DNA from: Carallia brachiata
Lineage: Eukaryota; Streptophyta; Magnoliopsida; Malpighiales; Rhizophoraceae
Assembly: GCA_021464245.1 (NCBI GenBank)
Contig: JADCRB010000030.1
Coordinates: forward strand, 1,577,376-1,641,375
Reading direction: 5' to 3'
Length of the DNA: 64,000 nucleotides
Below the pieces are notes generated by a model, which worked only from the letters and a program-made list of their open reading frames with translations, was not told the DNA's origin and did not search any database. Below are positions 1-11,557 of the stretch, one piece after another (the stretch's first letter is position 1; the number at the start of each line of letters is the position of its first letter). A program made the position numbers and the translations under genes.

Positions 1-126
1 AAAATTAGACTAGCTTCAATTGCAGACCCAGTGGTCCTTTTGGGATCTTTTCCAATCATTTTGATTGACTCACATCTGATTAATTTGAATAGTGCACATT
101 TACTAACTTTTATATGCTATATGCAG

Positions 127-2803
127 GATCTCGTGGTGAAGGTGGTATCCTTAGGAATAGCGAGGGTGAAAGATTTATGGAAAGATATGCACCTACAGCC
201 AAAGATCTTGCTTCAAGAGATGTTGTTTCAAGATCCATGACCATAGAAATTCGGGAGGGTCGCGGCGTAGGTATGTTTTGCTCTAAGACTGACAAATATC
301 CTCTGTATTTCGTTAGGTGATGAAATTCGGTAGATTTTGTTTGCCACATCTTGTTCGACCTTTGGATTTGAAAATATTTTTGGTCAATCTTTATAGGACC
401 TTTGAAGGACCACATATATCTCCACCTAAATCACCTGCCGCCAGAAGTACTCAAGGAAAGGCTTCCTGGTATCTCTGAAACTGCTGCCATTTTTGCTGGT
501 GTGGATGTTACAAAGGAGCCAATCCCTGTTTTACCTACCGTGCATTACAACATGGGTGGAATTCCCACAAATTACCATGGAGAGGTGAGAGTGGCCAGTA
601 CAGGTCTTTGGTTAGCTGTGTGCTACAGTGCTAGTCAATTGACAACAATGAGGCTGAATAATCTTTCTGAACACAAATATTTAGGGTACAAATGTTATGC
701 TTCAGATATAAAGGAAAAATGGACATCAGCTAAATTAGTCAATTATTTTGTCAACATAAAAATCCATTGTGATTATGAAGTGCAACATTACTTTATTCCC
801 AAAGTCCATTTCTTAAAACATGCACTTTTTTCGTTCAGGTGGTTACCATTAAAGGCAATGAACCAGATGCTGTTGTTCCGGGACTAATGGCTGCTGGTGA
901 GGCAGGCTGTGCATCAGTTCATGGTGCCAATCGACTGGGTGCAAATTCTCTTCTTGACATTGTTGTTTTTGGTCGAGCTTGTGCAAATAGAGTGGCGGAG
1001 ATCCAGAGACCAGGCAAGTGTTTTTGATTATGGCAGTTGGCAGATGAGTAATTTACCTGGATGAGTAATTTATGGGACTTCATGGTTGCTCTATATAGTT
1101 TTCGTGTATGAAGTGGCCCAGGGCCCCAGGACTGTCCATACATACAAACCCGTGGGTTCTGTTCAACCCAAGTGCCACTTAGCAAAAATTTCCTGGTCCT
1201 TCATGATTTGATTAAGTTGAAAAAGGGTGTCTAATGCCTCCCACACTGTGGGTTCTTGGTAAAGGTTAAACGTACGTAGCTTTTAAAGTGGGGAATCTTA
1301 CACTAAAAAAAAAAAAAAAGGCTTGAGACGTAATGCATTTAGCTATCACATTGCAGGAGAGAAGCAGAGGCCTTTGGAAAAGAATGCTGGAGAGAAGACT
1401 ATTGCATGGCTCGATAAACTAAGAAATTCAAATGGATCATTGCCTACATCAAAAATCCGGTTGAATATGCAGAAAATCATGCAAAATGATGCGGCAGTGT
1501 TTCGTACACAAGAAACATTGGAAGAAGGTATGCTGCTGTTCTTTAAGCAATAGTTTTTGTTCTTCAAAACACAAAAATCTTTTGTTACTGAATGCACCAA
1601 AAGATATCAGAACTTACATTTAAACACTTAGCACATCCAACTTATTTGCTTCTCTTTTGCTTTTTAAATTTCTGTTTTTTGCTGCTTCTGCAGGATGTCA
1701 GCTGATTGACAAGGCCTGGGAGAGTTTTGGTGATGTCAAGTTGAAAGATCGGAGTTTAATATGGTATATTGATGTTGAGAATGAGAATATCAGATGACCA
1801 ATATCAAATTGTTTGATTGATTTGTTCCACATGAGCATAAATTCTGGTGTCTTTTGTTAGGAACTCTGACTTAATTGAGACTATCGAATTGGAAAACCTC
1901 CTGATTAATGCCTGTATCACCATGCATTCTGCCGAAGCCCGCAAAGAGAGCAGAGGAGCACATGCCCGTGAAGACTTCCCGGTGAGTTCTTGTTCTCTGC
2001 TCACTTTTTATTTTTTTGCTTTGCTGCAAAGTCTTTTCTTATGAAGTTGCTCTAATTTTAACAGAAAAGAGATGATGAGAACTGGATGAAGCACACTTTA
2101 GGGTAAGTCATTTTCCTGGACTCTTTTGGAAGTATAGAATGATTTTAGGTTGTAGGTCTGGTATTGTCATCAAACAATATGAAAGCTGCAATAAGAAATT
2201 TGATTCTTTATAATAAAGGATTGAGTCTGCCGGTGTGCTTGATTTCTGACATGCATATGGAAATCCCAAATTTGTCCTTGGTATTTTGAGGCATTCTGAT
2301 TTTATAAATACAAGAGCTCTAAAGCTTAAAAATATGTGAACGAATGTGTATCACATCAGTGTATTGGAATATGAAAGGTTCGCTTCAACCAATGGAAATG
2401 ATGGGATATGATAAGAACATTCGAAAAGACAATCATATGTTTCTATAAGTATTAACTTGGATAACCTGTCTGGAGATTCCTCCTTCAAGTCCACCACGTG
2501 GGCTCAGATTCAGACTGCCATCTACTGATCTGCATCCTACTTTAGTATGTGGGATGGGATGCCTAGCTGTTGTAGTTACATTAAACAAGTTAATCGGTGA
2601 ATATTGAAAGACCAGCATTGTTGAATTGCAGCGAGAAACTATCTGGAATCAAGATACGTTCCTCACTTTTTTAATATGTTTTTGCTCATTTGATTTGCAG
2701 ATATTGGGAGAATGAGAAGGTTCGACTTGACTACAGGCCTGTTCACATGAACACATTAGATGACGAGATTGAGTCCTTCCCACCGAAAGCTCGTGTTTAC
2801 TGA
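127..2803 (+). CDS. SDH1: Succinate dehydrogenase flavoprotein subunit (mitochondrial complex II), C-terminal part
   Basis: FAD-bearing catalytic subunit of mitochondrial complex II, oxidising succinate to fumarate in the TCA cycle and passing electrons to the iron-sulfur subunit. The window starts inside an intron; eight exons can be joined in frame: 127-270, 397-584, 839-1013, 1357-1527, 1694-1763, 1861-1981, 2065-2102, 2701-2803, giving 335 C-terminal residues. Visible family blocks are the capping-domain stretch [20 protein letters not shown], the substrate-site segment [14 protein letters not shown], the FAD and catalytic segment [20 protein letters not shown], and the conserved end [13 protein letters not shown] followed by TGA. 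The N-terminal half (presequence, Rossmann fold, flavin-linking His) lies outside the window. The third intron uses a GC donor (AG|GCAAGT at 1014), required to keep [15 protein letters not shown] in frame. All other introns are GT-AG. Identity is near certain; exon edges come from frame reasoning. Confidence 0.97.
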
Positions 2804-4775
2804 TTATGCATTTGGTCCTGAAAGAATCAGGTAATTTCGTATGGAGATAGTTGAAACTGATAATGATGAGAAACAGGTGGATTCAATAAAAATTTTTGGT
2901 TGCCTCATCGTGGCAAGCATGTATCTCCGGCAATGTTAATATTTTCGAACTTTGCAAATGCAAAGCAGGTTATTTATTCTGTATTTTAAAGTGTAAGTTA
3001 AACAGCGACTGAATTATTGCTTGTGTGATGAGCATTAATATGCTTGAGCTTGTCTTATCACAGGCCGTGCTAGTCTGTTTTAATATCCGTTAACTTGGCG
3101 ACAAATTGCTGCCACTGCAACCACCCAATGTTGTCATAATTTTGTCTTAATCATGTTGAAGTAATTAATCATGCAATGAAATGGTAAAGAATAAAGGGTT
3201 AATCCCAAAAAAATTATGAACTTTTTGGTTTTTTTTTTTTAAATCTATGCTAAACTTTTATTTATTTTGAAATATATTATGAATTCTTCAGTTGGTTTTA
3301 AATTTATTGTTCTGTCATTCTATAATAATAGCTTTTGTATTCATTTTTAAGATTCTAACTTTAAATCACTCAAAAAAATCAAAAGTTTTTTATTTTTTAA
3401 TTGGAAATAGAGACTTAAGTTAGAATTTGGGAAACAAATACAAAATCTATTACTATGAGATTACAATATGATAAGTTTAAAACTAATTAAAAAGTTATCC
3501 AATCCTTCTTCAATTTTGGTGCAACAAATGCTTAAAACCTCTCATCTTTGGGGGTGGAAAATGCCAAGTGTAAAGAGGGTCAACTTATGCAAACCTTTTG
3601 TAGTTACTTTGTATTAATTGCTCGATGCTGTACTATGGTATTGGTGACGATATCCGAGTGCCATATTTTGTGGGTTACACGCGTATCACTGTCAAGGGGA
3701 CAAAAGAAAGAGTAATCATCTACGCCAAGCCATCTCTGGGTGGACTGGATTTAATTAAGACATCATTGCATTGTTTAACACTTTTGATTATTGTCTATGA
3801 ACTACCAGCCAAAAAAGCGATAATTCTAATGAGTAGGCTACTTGATTAGTCAAAAAAAAATAGTGTCTCCCACTAGAGAAGTTTGAACAACGTCTATTTC
3901 AGCGTCCAAATTCGGGACAAAATTGGAGACGCCACCATCGCAGCTCTTCTGTTTATTACCACTACCAATTTCATATTTCAATTCCACAATAAGGAGGTCT
4001 TGTCTTGGATCAGAATGTCACTTCATTACAACTTTGACTGAAGGATACTATTTTTTCATTAACATGCGCACTAATATGTCTATTACATAACATTTGTGCA
4101 ATTTCATCAACTATTAACTTGATGGTTCAAAACTAATTGATTGGCTTCTAATGGTCACATCTTCCATTTTCAGCCGCTTTGTGATTTTTTGTTTGTTTTG
4201 TTTTTTCCCAAGTAACTCTGTCCAGCCTTTACGACCCCAAGGCTCTATTTGGATTGTGAGCAATTGATATGAAAGAAAATTATAAAAAAAAAATAATTTA
4301 AATAAATAAGAAGTAAGTGAAAAAAATAATTAAAAAAATTATGAGAAAAAAAAGTAATTTAGACAAACAAAAAAAATATGTGAGAAATAAAATAATAAAA
4401 AAATAATATGATTTTAAATAATAATTTTTTTTCCCAACAAGATTTTTTGTGATACTTTTCCTACAATACTTTTCCTACAGAACAGAGTACAAGAGTCTAT
4501 CTTTGACCGTTACTATAACTTTTAGACTTTTATCTTGTATGGATGTCCATTTCTGTAATTGCATATGCATACAGACGAAAATTGACTAATATGTAGCAAC
4601 AAGTTGATACAATTACAAGGGCTCATTGAGGTCTCTATTATGATGCGACCAGTAAAATTAAATACTGCACAATTGGTGCCTTTCCGTTGTTTGACCACTA
4701 GCAGAGTGATTTTTCAATCTAGGGCTAATATTCTTTAGGTGATCAAGCTTAATCCTTTCCATGGAGTCTTAATCG
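2804..4775. other. SDH1 3' flank and AT-rich intergenic DNA
   Basis: The first 200-300 bases should be the SDH1 3' UTR. Beyond that the sequence is AT-rich with many A and T runs. The stretch from about 4242 (TTTGGATTGTGAG) resembles the end of the MITE-like sequence at 16503, but I could not find a matching right end. The open frame at 3625-3849 (74 codons) resembles nothing I know. Confidence 0.6.
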
Positions 4776-5144
4776 CAGTGACAGAGCCACCTTTGGAATT
4801 GTGGGGGCAACTGGACCCACTGGAAGGAACAAAAGTAGGTTTAATGACGTTTAAATTTAATCATTATCTTTAATAAAATTTATATTTTGCCCCTAATAAA
4901 TTTGTTGCCCCTACTAAAAAAATAGATATAATAAATCTTAAATTTACAAATTTTGCTCGCTAAAATTTATACTTTGATCCCATTAAATTTTTTTTTAATG
5001 CTTTGTCCTCACTCTCTTATCCTTATTTTCTTGTTGAAAACTTTATTCTTCTTATAACTAACTCTTAAATTTTTGAAGTTTACAAAATAATCACTTTCAT
5101 TAAAGTTCAAACAAATCCATTGAGTTTTAAAGTTCCTGATGCAG

Positions 5145-5203
<59 letters not shown>

Positions 5204-5498
5204 GACCCAAAAGCCAAAATTTTAACGAAAATTTGTTTCATAAAAAGTATCCTGAATTAATTAGAGATCAAAAATTGATATTTAGGTTTCATTTTTATTT
5301 TGTAAGATTAGCTATATGCCGTTTTCATTAGAATTATTATTTATTACATTTAATTATATCATTTATTTGAAATTTTTACAACTATCTAACCAAGAAAAGC
5401 AGGTAAAAAATAATTTTAATGATTTTATATAATTTATTTTGATTTTTAATTATTATTTTGTTTGCCTCCACTGGCTTTAATTTCTGACCCCGCCACTG
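4776..5498. mobile_element. Non-autonomous hAT-like DNA transposon (723 bp)
   Basis: The left end CAGTGACAGAGCCA and the inverse of the right end, CAGTGGCGGGGTCA, agree at 10 of 14 positions, and all four mismatches are transitions. CAGTG-type ends are common in plant hAT elements. The flanks CTTAATCG (4768-4775) and CTTAGTCC (5499-5506) agree at 6 of 8 positions, fitting a decayed 8-bp target-site duplication. The interior is AT-rich, holds an AC microsatellite and has no transposase frame, so it would depend on an element elsewhere. Confidence 0.6.
5147..5194. repeat. (AC)n microsatellite, about 24 units
   Basis: Uninterrupted AC dinucleotide run inside the hAT-like element, followed by ATATAC. 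Likely to vary in length between individuals. Confidence 0.97.
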
Positions 5499-5506
5499 CT
5501 TAGTCC

Positions 5507-6609
5507 AAGTTTAATATAATTTGGCTCTTGTCTCACCCTTGATGCTTAACGGAAAAAGTAAGGAGACGTGCACTAGGAAGAAGAAGTGTCCCTCTCTAAT
5601 TTTCTCTACTCTTTAAAATCACAGAACTCCCCAACCCAAAAAACAAAACCTCCCCGTCTACATGGCTCGTCCATGTAGCGGGATCCTAAGTCTAAAAGCT
5701 TGAGGAAGTACCGAATCCCATGCCTCCACTAACAAGTATATGCCCATACAGCAAGGAATTACCAACCAGTAGTGTATGCAGCATCAACTTTCCTAACTCC
5801 AAAGGAGTTTTCGTTTTAACAGCAAAAAAGTGTTATAACTGTTGGAGTGGAGACACATGGGACAGCGAGTTGAGAGCAGGCTTTGTTTGGATCAACACGT
5901 CAACTGTCCATTTCCAAGCATAACCAATGTTGCAGGATACATATGGGGTGGTGGGTTTGCACTTTTCATTAAGGTTGCCACATGGACTAGACTGCGATAA
6001 CTTCTTGCCTAATCATACAGCTGACTACGGCAATTATGAAAAATTTTTTGTCTGTTTCTTAAAGGCGTTTTCAATTAAGAGTCTAGTTCGGTTGCCTGAT
6101 TTTTTAGTCTAAAAAATAATTTTCAAAGTAATAATACTGTAATTTTTAATAATAATATATATTTTTAATAATAAAAAATAAAATTATAAATTTTTTTTAT
6201 TACAAATATAACTATTGTTATTTAAAATTATATATTTATCACTTTTACGATACTTAATCAAACTAAAATCAATATAGCAATCAATCTTTTCCCTTTAATT
6301 AATGCCTTGCCTTAGAAACTTGAGCGCCATATCTTGAATTCTTGGTTAATTAGGCTCCATTAATTTTATCAGAGTCAAACACTGAGGAACAGTTGATAAG
6401 CCTAATCTTCGAGCTTATGTGAGTCCATTTGTGATGCCTTAATTTTTTTTTTTTAATAAATGACGCCGGTCAATTAATTTCACAAAGACACATTTTCGTG
6501 CATTTAAAAAACTATACAACAAAATATATATGCATATGCAAATAGTCAGCTAAACATACAGTAACAGTTTGGTCAAAAAAGCATACAGTTACAGAGTTCT
6601 CAGTTGATA
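5507..6609. other. Intergenic, no gene recognised
   Basis: Mixed AT-rich DNA. Short open frames at 5720-5923 and 5927-6112 show no family resemblance, no splice support and no protein-like composition. Confidence 0.55.
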
Positions 6610-6617
6610 GTTCATGT

Positions 6618-7616
6618 TAGGGGTGTCATAAACTGTCTAACCCACAAAAAAGCGCCTAATCTAATTCGTTGTAACCACATCCGCTAAAATCAAAAGAAAA
6701 AAAAAATAATGACAGTTTTCAATTTCTCCAAACTGTCAAAGGCGGGTTGATTGTGATTTTATAATTATAAAAACTACGAATAACCGATCGGACGACTATT
6801 ATATATATATATATAAAAGTTAAGTGCTTCCCGTTAATTTCCTATGTCTAGATCCTGGGGAGTGTTAAAATATTTTTTTCCTTTTTTTCAGTCCATGAAT
6901 GGTTCTTTTGGTAATTTAGAGCATATATGTGGTCTGGTATTTGCAAACTGAGTCCCTGCAACCGAGATATAATCACTGGATTGTAGGACGCTAAGATCGT
7001 GGACATGTGTTTTAAAGGTTGTCTGCATATTTATTTGTTCTTTAAGTAGTTCCAATTTGTTGAAAAATTCAGCCATTGGGTAAACGAACGCATGATCGCA
7101 TTCTGGTGTGAACTCAATGCAGTTTTTAATATGTCACATTCTGTGTTCTGTTTTTATGGATCCTATAGATTTTAATTTGGAACACATGTAGATCTACATC
7201 TTTGTTAAGATAAATGTATGACTGGGGGTGCATCACATTCTAAGTGAGCAAGAATTCCAAGTTTCCCAACTGAGATTAAATGCTTCAAAGTGTCAGGAGC
7301 ACAATAATTTGAGGTAGCTTATTTGTTGCACTTATTGTTGAATTAATATTCTTTCGTTGCAACCAACATTTTTTGATATAATAATTTTATAGTTGATTAT
7401 GTAAAATTTTATTTCTTACTCCGCGACTAACCGCATACAACTAATTCGCAACCACCGTATTTTTCTGGATGGTTTATAAGGGTTGATGGATTTGTTGTGG
7501 ATGATTTTAAAAAAAAAAATCATCATCAATAATTTGAACGTGATTTTTTTATAAAACTGCCTAATCCAACTTACGAATACTTATAATTCATGTAATTAAA
7601 CCCTCCAACACCCCTA
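6618..7616. mobile_element. Non-autonomous hAT-like element (999 bp) with near-perfect target duplication
   Basis: Begins TAGGGGTGT and ends ACACCCCTA, a perfect 9-bp terminal inverted repeat. It is flanked by GTTCATGT (6610-6617) and CTTCATGT (7617-7624), 7 of 8 identical, the size expected of a hAT target duplication. Sub-terminal blocks near 6631 (ATAAACTGTCTAACCCAC) and 7551 (ATAAAACTGCCTAATCCAAC) are direct rather than inverted copies of each other. No transposase frame is present. This is the best-bounded transposon in the window. Confidence 0.75.
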
Positions 7617-7624
7617 CTTCATGT

Positions 7625-9947
7625 AATTAAAGCCCCCAACTCACATTTATAGTGATTTGGAAATTTTATAATTGTTGATGTTCTATCTTATTATTTTCCA
7701 AAACTCAATTAGATCTCAAATTTGAATCAGCTTCAAACTAGAAAAACAATAATCTTTTTCATTAATTATTTGTAAAGGAAGTGCCTGGCATAGAATTCAG
7801 CACCAAAAAAAAAAAACAAAAAAAAAAAAAAATTAGTACCCATACCCTAGATCACATAATAATCCAACAATTAGTCGTAAACTATTAAAATGTCTATAAT
7901 ATATATACACATATCTAGTGCCGGCTTGCATATCGTATCGGTAAACATAAATATTATTTCAGAAAAAGCTTGAACGATGCCGCTAAAAATTAAAATGCAT
8001 GTGTTTAACATATTATAATACAATGTAAACAAGCATACACAAAATCACATTAAATTAGACTATCATGTTTATGATCACATGATAATCAGAATCTAATGGA
8101 ATGGCTGCATGGTCAGACAAGTGGGTCTAGTTTTGACAATATCAAAGCAACGAAAACAGAAAAGTAAGGAAAGCAGATTAAAAGCTCCTGTTTTTAATAC
8201 AATTAAATGGGCGCTTTCTTGAAAATTTTTGTCTTGTGTTTGAGTTGGAAAAAATGAGAGAGACTAGGGTGGGAGAGAAGTGGGAGAGAAGGGAGGGGAC
8301 AAGCAAATATTATAGTATGGATACTATATGGATTTTGCATAGATCTTAATTTTTTTTTTAAAAAAAAAACTTATGATTTATATACAGTTAAGATGAATGT
8401 GCAAGAGAAATGACAAAAAATTGTATAAAATTGTTAAAGAAATTATTATTTACTTGTACAATCATTTAAATTATATATATGTACATATTTTACTTAATTG
8501 TGTATACAAGTTAAATTTTTCATTTAAAAAAAGCAAAAAAAATGCAAAACTTGGGCAGGACCCACATGCATCACATCAACGCATAACCTTTCTTTGTATG
8601 TTTTTTGTGGAATTGCAGTTGGATACTTGGATCTATTTGAGTTTTAGTGATTTTTTTTTTTTTTTTTGTCTGTAAAGTCTCCCTTATGACCGGAAAAAGG
8701 AAAAAAAAAAAAAGGAAAATTGGGAAAGCAGGCGTTCATTGTTGACTTAAGATGTTAAGGCGGAGCTACCGTTAGGTTATACATTGACAAACCTAGCTGA
8801 AGTTGCTTTCTTTAAGCGCAGCTTTTTCCACCTCTCCTGTCAAAAATATCATTCACCGTTGCAGGTTTTTATTTCATTGTTGGCTTGTTTGTTGCATTTC
8901 CGTTGGTCCAAGATTGCTTCAGGAGTCTGGAAGGACCCAGTTGAACCACTTTTGCCTCTTTTTGTCATCGCTAATATGGACCTTCATGGTATTGTGGGTC
9001 CACTAACGCACAAAAGGAAATTCGCAGAGGCAATCCTTCCACCTCTACCAATAAAGGCGCCTTCTCTCGATAGGTTTTTTTTTTTTTTTTTTCCCTCCTA
9101 CTTTCTATCTTCTTTTGATCTCAACTTTTATCCTGAGACACAGCACTAATTTGAATGGTTACAAACAGTTGTCTCTAATCTCAATCTTATTCCTCACATT
9201 CTATCCCTTAATTGTTGGGTACCAGTTTTTACAGACAAAAAGAAAAAAAAATAAAAAAAACTTGCATCCTCAACTCAAATCACCCTCTTCAGTCTAGGCC
9301 AAATTGGAATCAAAGGTTCAATTTAGCAACTATAAAGGGGACACCAAGGACACTTGCCAATTCGTTTGTATAAAAACGGGAGTGTTAATTAAAAATATAT
9401 CCCACAATAATGTTTTAGTAAACGTAATTCACATGAAATGGTATATATATTTACGGATCTTGTGGTTTAGTCTGAGTGGCTAGTTGAATATTCTTAAATT
9501 AGCTGCTCATATTCAAATCTTGTAATCAGCATTCAAAATGCAAAATTGTCCCGAGCAGATGTAATTGTACCGAGTTTGATTATTCAAACACATTGCATAA
9601 ATTTATACAGATACAATGCAATTTTAAATTACATCCAAAATATTTTATTTTATATAAAAAAATTACATAAATTTCTATTATATCACTATAAATTTTTTTA
9701 ATTGTACAAAATGTTATTATAAAATATTTTATATTACAGCGCCTTTATGTTAAATATTTTGCTTAGTTAAATTAGATCTTGTATCATCAAACCAAAAGAC
9801 CCAAAAAAAAAAAAAGTGTAGAGAAGGAGCGTCAATGTCAGGCACAGTAAGTGGCGTATCATCCATTTGGACTTGATGCGGACGCCAGATCTCCAAAATG
9901 GGCGGTCTGGATTGGCTTACACTAACTGAGAAGATTACAAAGCAGCA
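7625..9947. other. Intergenic, AT-rich, no gene recognised
   Basis: Many homopolymer runs. The overlapping frames at 8397-8675 and 8784-9149 are read partly through poly-T (phenylalanine runs) and match no family I recognise. Confidence 0.55.
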
Positions 9948-10089
9948 ATGACGTCATGATTTCTCTGACAACGACGCGCCGTATAATGTTGACGTGTCGT
10001 GACGGAGGACCCCGCTTGGTCCCCCGATCGCGGCGGGAGAAGAAATAAAATAAAATATGATTGGTCCACGTGGAACTCGATGACGTGTC
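9948..10089. promoter_or_regulatory. Cluster of ACGT-core (bZIP/G-box) sites
   Basis: Within about 140 bases of unusually GC-rich DNA lie the palindrome ATGACGTCAT (9948-9957), TGACGTGTC (from about 9990), the G-box palindrome CCACGTGG (10066-10073) and a second TGACGTGTC (10081-10089), plus an inverted CCAAT motif (ATTGG) near 10060. ACGT cores bind plant bZIP and bHLH factors, including ABA-responsive ABF/AREB proteins. The nearest downstream gene is the GRAS gene, about 1.5 kb away. The assignment to that gene is inference. Confidence 0.55.
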
Positions 10090-10199
10090 TCTTAATATCG
10101 AGTAGATGGGTCCCGCCCTAGTGGAGGCGCCACGCCATGCATCCCTTCCTATTGCACGCCACAGCTGCGAAAAGTATCAGCTCCTGTTAACGATGGTCC

Positions 10200-11380
10200 G
10201 GAGTCTCGCTTTAATTTACCTAAACTTTGATTTTAAACGTGTGATAATAAATAAGACTATAATTTTATTTAATTATATTTAATAATTTAATAATTTTTTA
10301 TTTTTATCATAAAATTAATTATTTAATAATTTATATTATTTTGAAATTTTCTTAAAATTAGTTAATTGTTGTCATAAAATTTTTTTCTTAAAATAATTTA
10401 AAATGTAAATAACATAAATTCGTAAAATTTAAAATTATAAATAACTCAAATCTAAAACTTTCGAAATGTTCCAGATTTAATATATTACCAAGTTCCAGAT
10501 TTAATATATTACCAAACTCAATAAATTTTAACTTCAATTGGCTTGATATCTTTTTTTTTAACACAAATTGACTTGATATCTAATAACTCAAAATTTTATA
10601 CATTTAAAATTTGAATGACTCAAAAACTGATAAACTCTGAATCTGATAAGATTGAATGATGAACTTATAATTTAAATTGCTCAATATTTGAATAATTTGA
10701 CCGAACAATGCAACACAAATAGAACTCGATCCACCAAATTTGCCACTAGATAAAAGAGATACGATTGGCATGGTTTTCTGTTCTCCAATTTTCTCCTATG
10801 AAATTTTGGATTTTATATTCATTGATTCCTATTTTTGTAAAAGATTTAATAACAATACCAAAACGATAAGCATGCATTAATATAATATAATTTGATAAAA
10901 AAATTATTAACTTTAAAACAAATAGTATATAAATTTGTGTATTTTTGTGTATTTCTTAATAAATTGTTACCTAATCTGTATTTCTTGTAAAAATGATAAA
11001 AATAAAAAAAATATTATTTAAATTTAATAATAAATATAAAATTAATATGTAAGAAATACAATTAAATTAATTATCTAATACAGATTAAGTATCTACATAA
11101 TTATACTAAAAAAAGAAAAGTGTAGGGCCCAGTGTTCATTTGGGTGGACGTTAATGAACGTTCGCCGCTCTTGAAGTCTGGAGTCTGGACCTGTTGATCT
11201 ATAAAGATCTATACTAACATAGTCCCTCTTCTCTCTCTCACTCTCTGGCTCCAGCTCTGCACTAGCTGTAGCTTGCATAAGGCCTCGTGCAAATCCAAGC
11301 TGTGACTTGTGATCCTGTTGTTTCTGGGTCTCCACTTGTGTGTATGTAGTAGTACTCTCATTCTCAGCCACTTTTTTCAC
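10200..11380. other. AT-rich upstream region of the GRAS gene, with a 24-bp tandem duplication
   Basis: Very AT-rich. Positions 10468-10515 are two perfect head-to-tail copies of a 24-bp unit starting GTTCCAGATTTAATATATTA. An open frame on the minus strand (11093-11380, 95 codons) overlaps the probable promoter and resembles nothing known to me. Confidence 0.6.
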
Positions 11381-11387
11381 TATAAAT
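11381..11387 (+). promoter_or_regulatory. Probable TATA box of the SCL4-like gene
   Basis: TATAAAT 171 bases before the chosen ATG. A start about 30 bases downstream would give a leader of roughly 145 nt containing a short upstream reading frame. Confidence 0.5.
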
Positions 11388-11499
11388 TTTTACCCATTTG
11401 GAGTGCTAAATCTTAACACACAAAAAAAACAAAAAACAAAAAAACAAAAAACTCCACTTTCACAGTTTCACTCTTTCAATATTTGTAAACTTACTGACA

Positions 11500-11532
11500 A
11501 TGATTTCGCCGTTGATGCTTGTTTTCAGCTGA
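11500..11532 (+). other. Upstream ORF in the SCL4-like leader (10 codons)
   Basis: ATG at 11500 opens a frame [10 protein letters not shown] that stops with TGA at 11530-11532. A second in-frame ATG lies at 11515. The stop is 25 nt before the main ATG. Position suggests it could reduce translation of the GRAS protein if it is in the mRNA. The sequence TTTTCAG at 11522-11528 could alternatively be a splice acceptor that removes it. Confidence 0.45.
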
Positions 11533-11557
11533 CTTCCCGGCGAAACTCGGCCGGATA

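Noticed and set aside
4242..4450. TTTGGATTGTGAG block resembling a MITE end
   Set aside because: No matching inverted end or target duplication was found.
8784..9149. 121-codon plus-strand frame
   Set aside because: Partly encoded by a poly-T run (phenylalanines); no known motif.
11093..11380. 95-codon minus-strand frame in the SCL4 promoter
   Set aside because: It overlaps the probable TATA region of a plus-strand gene and has no homology that I recognise.
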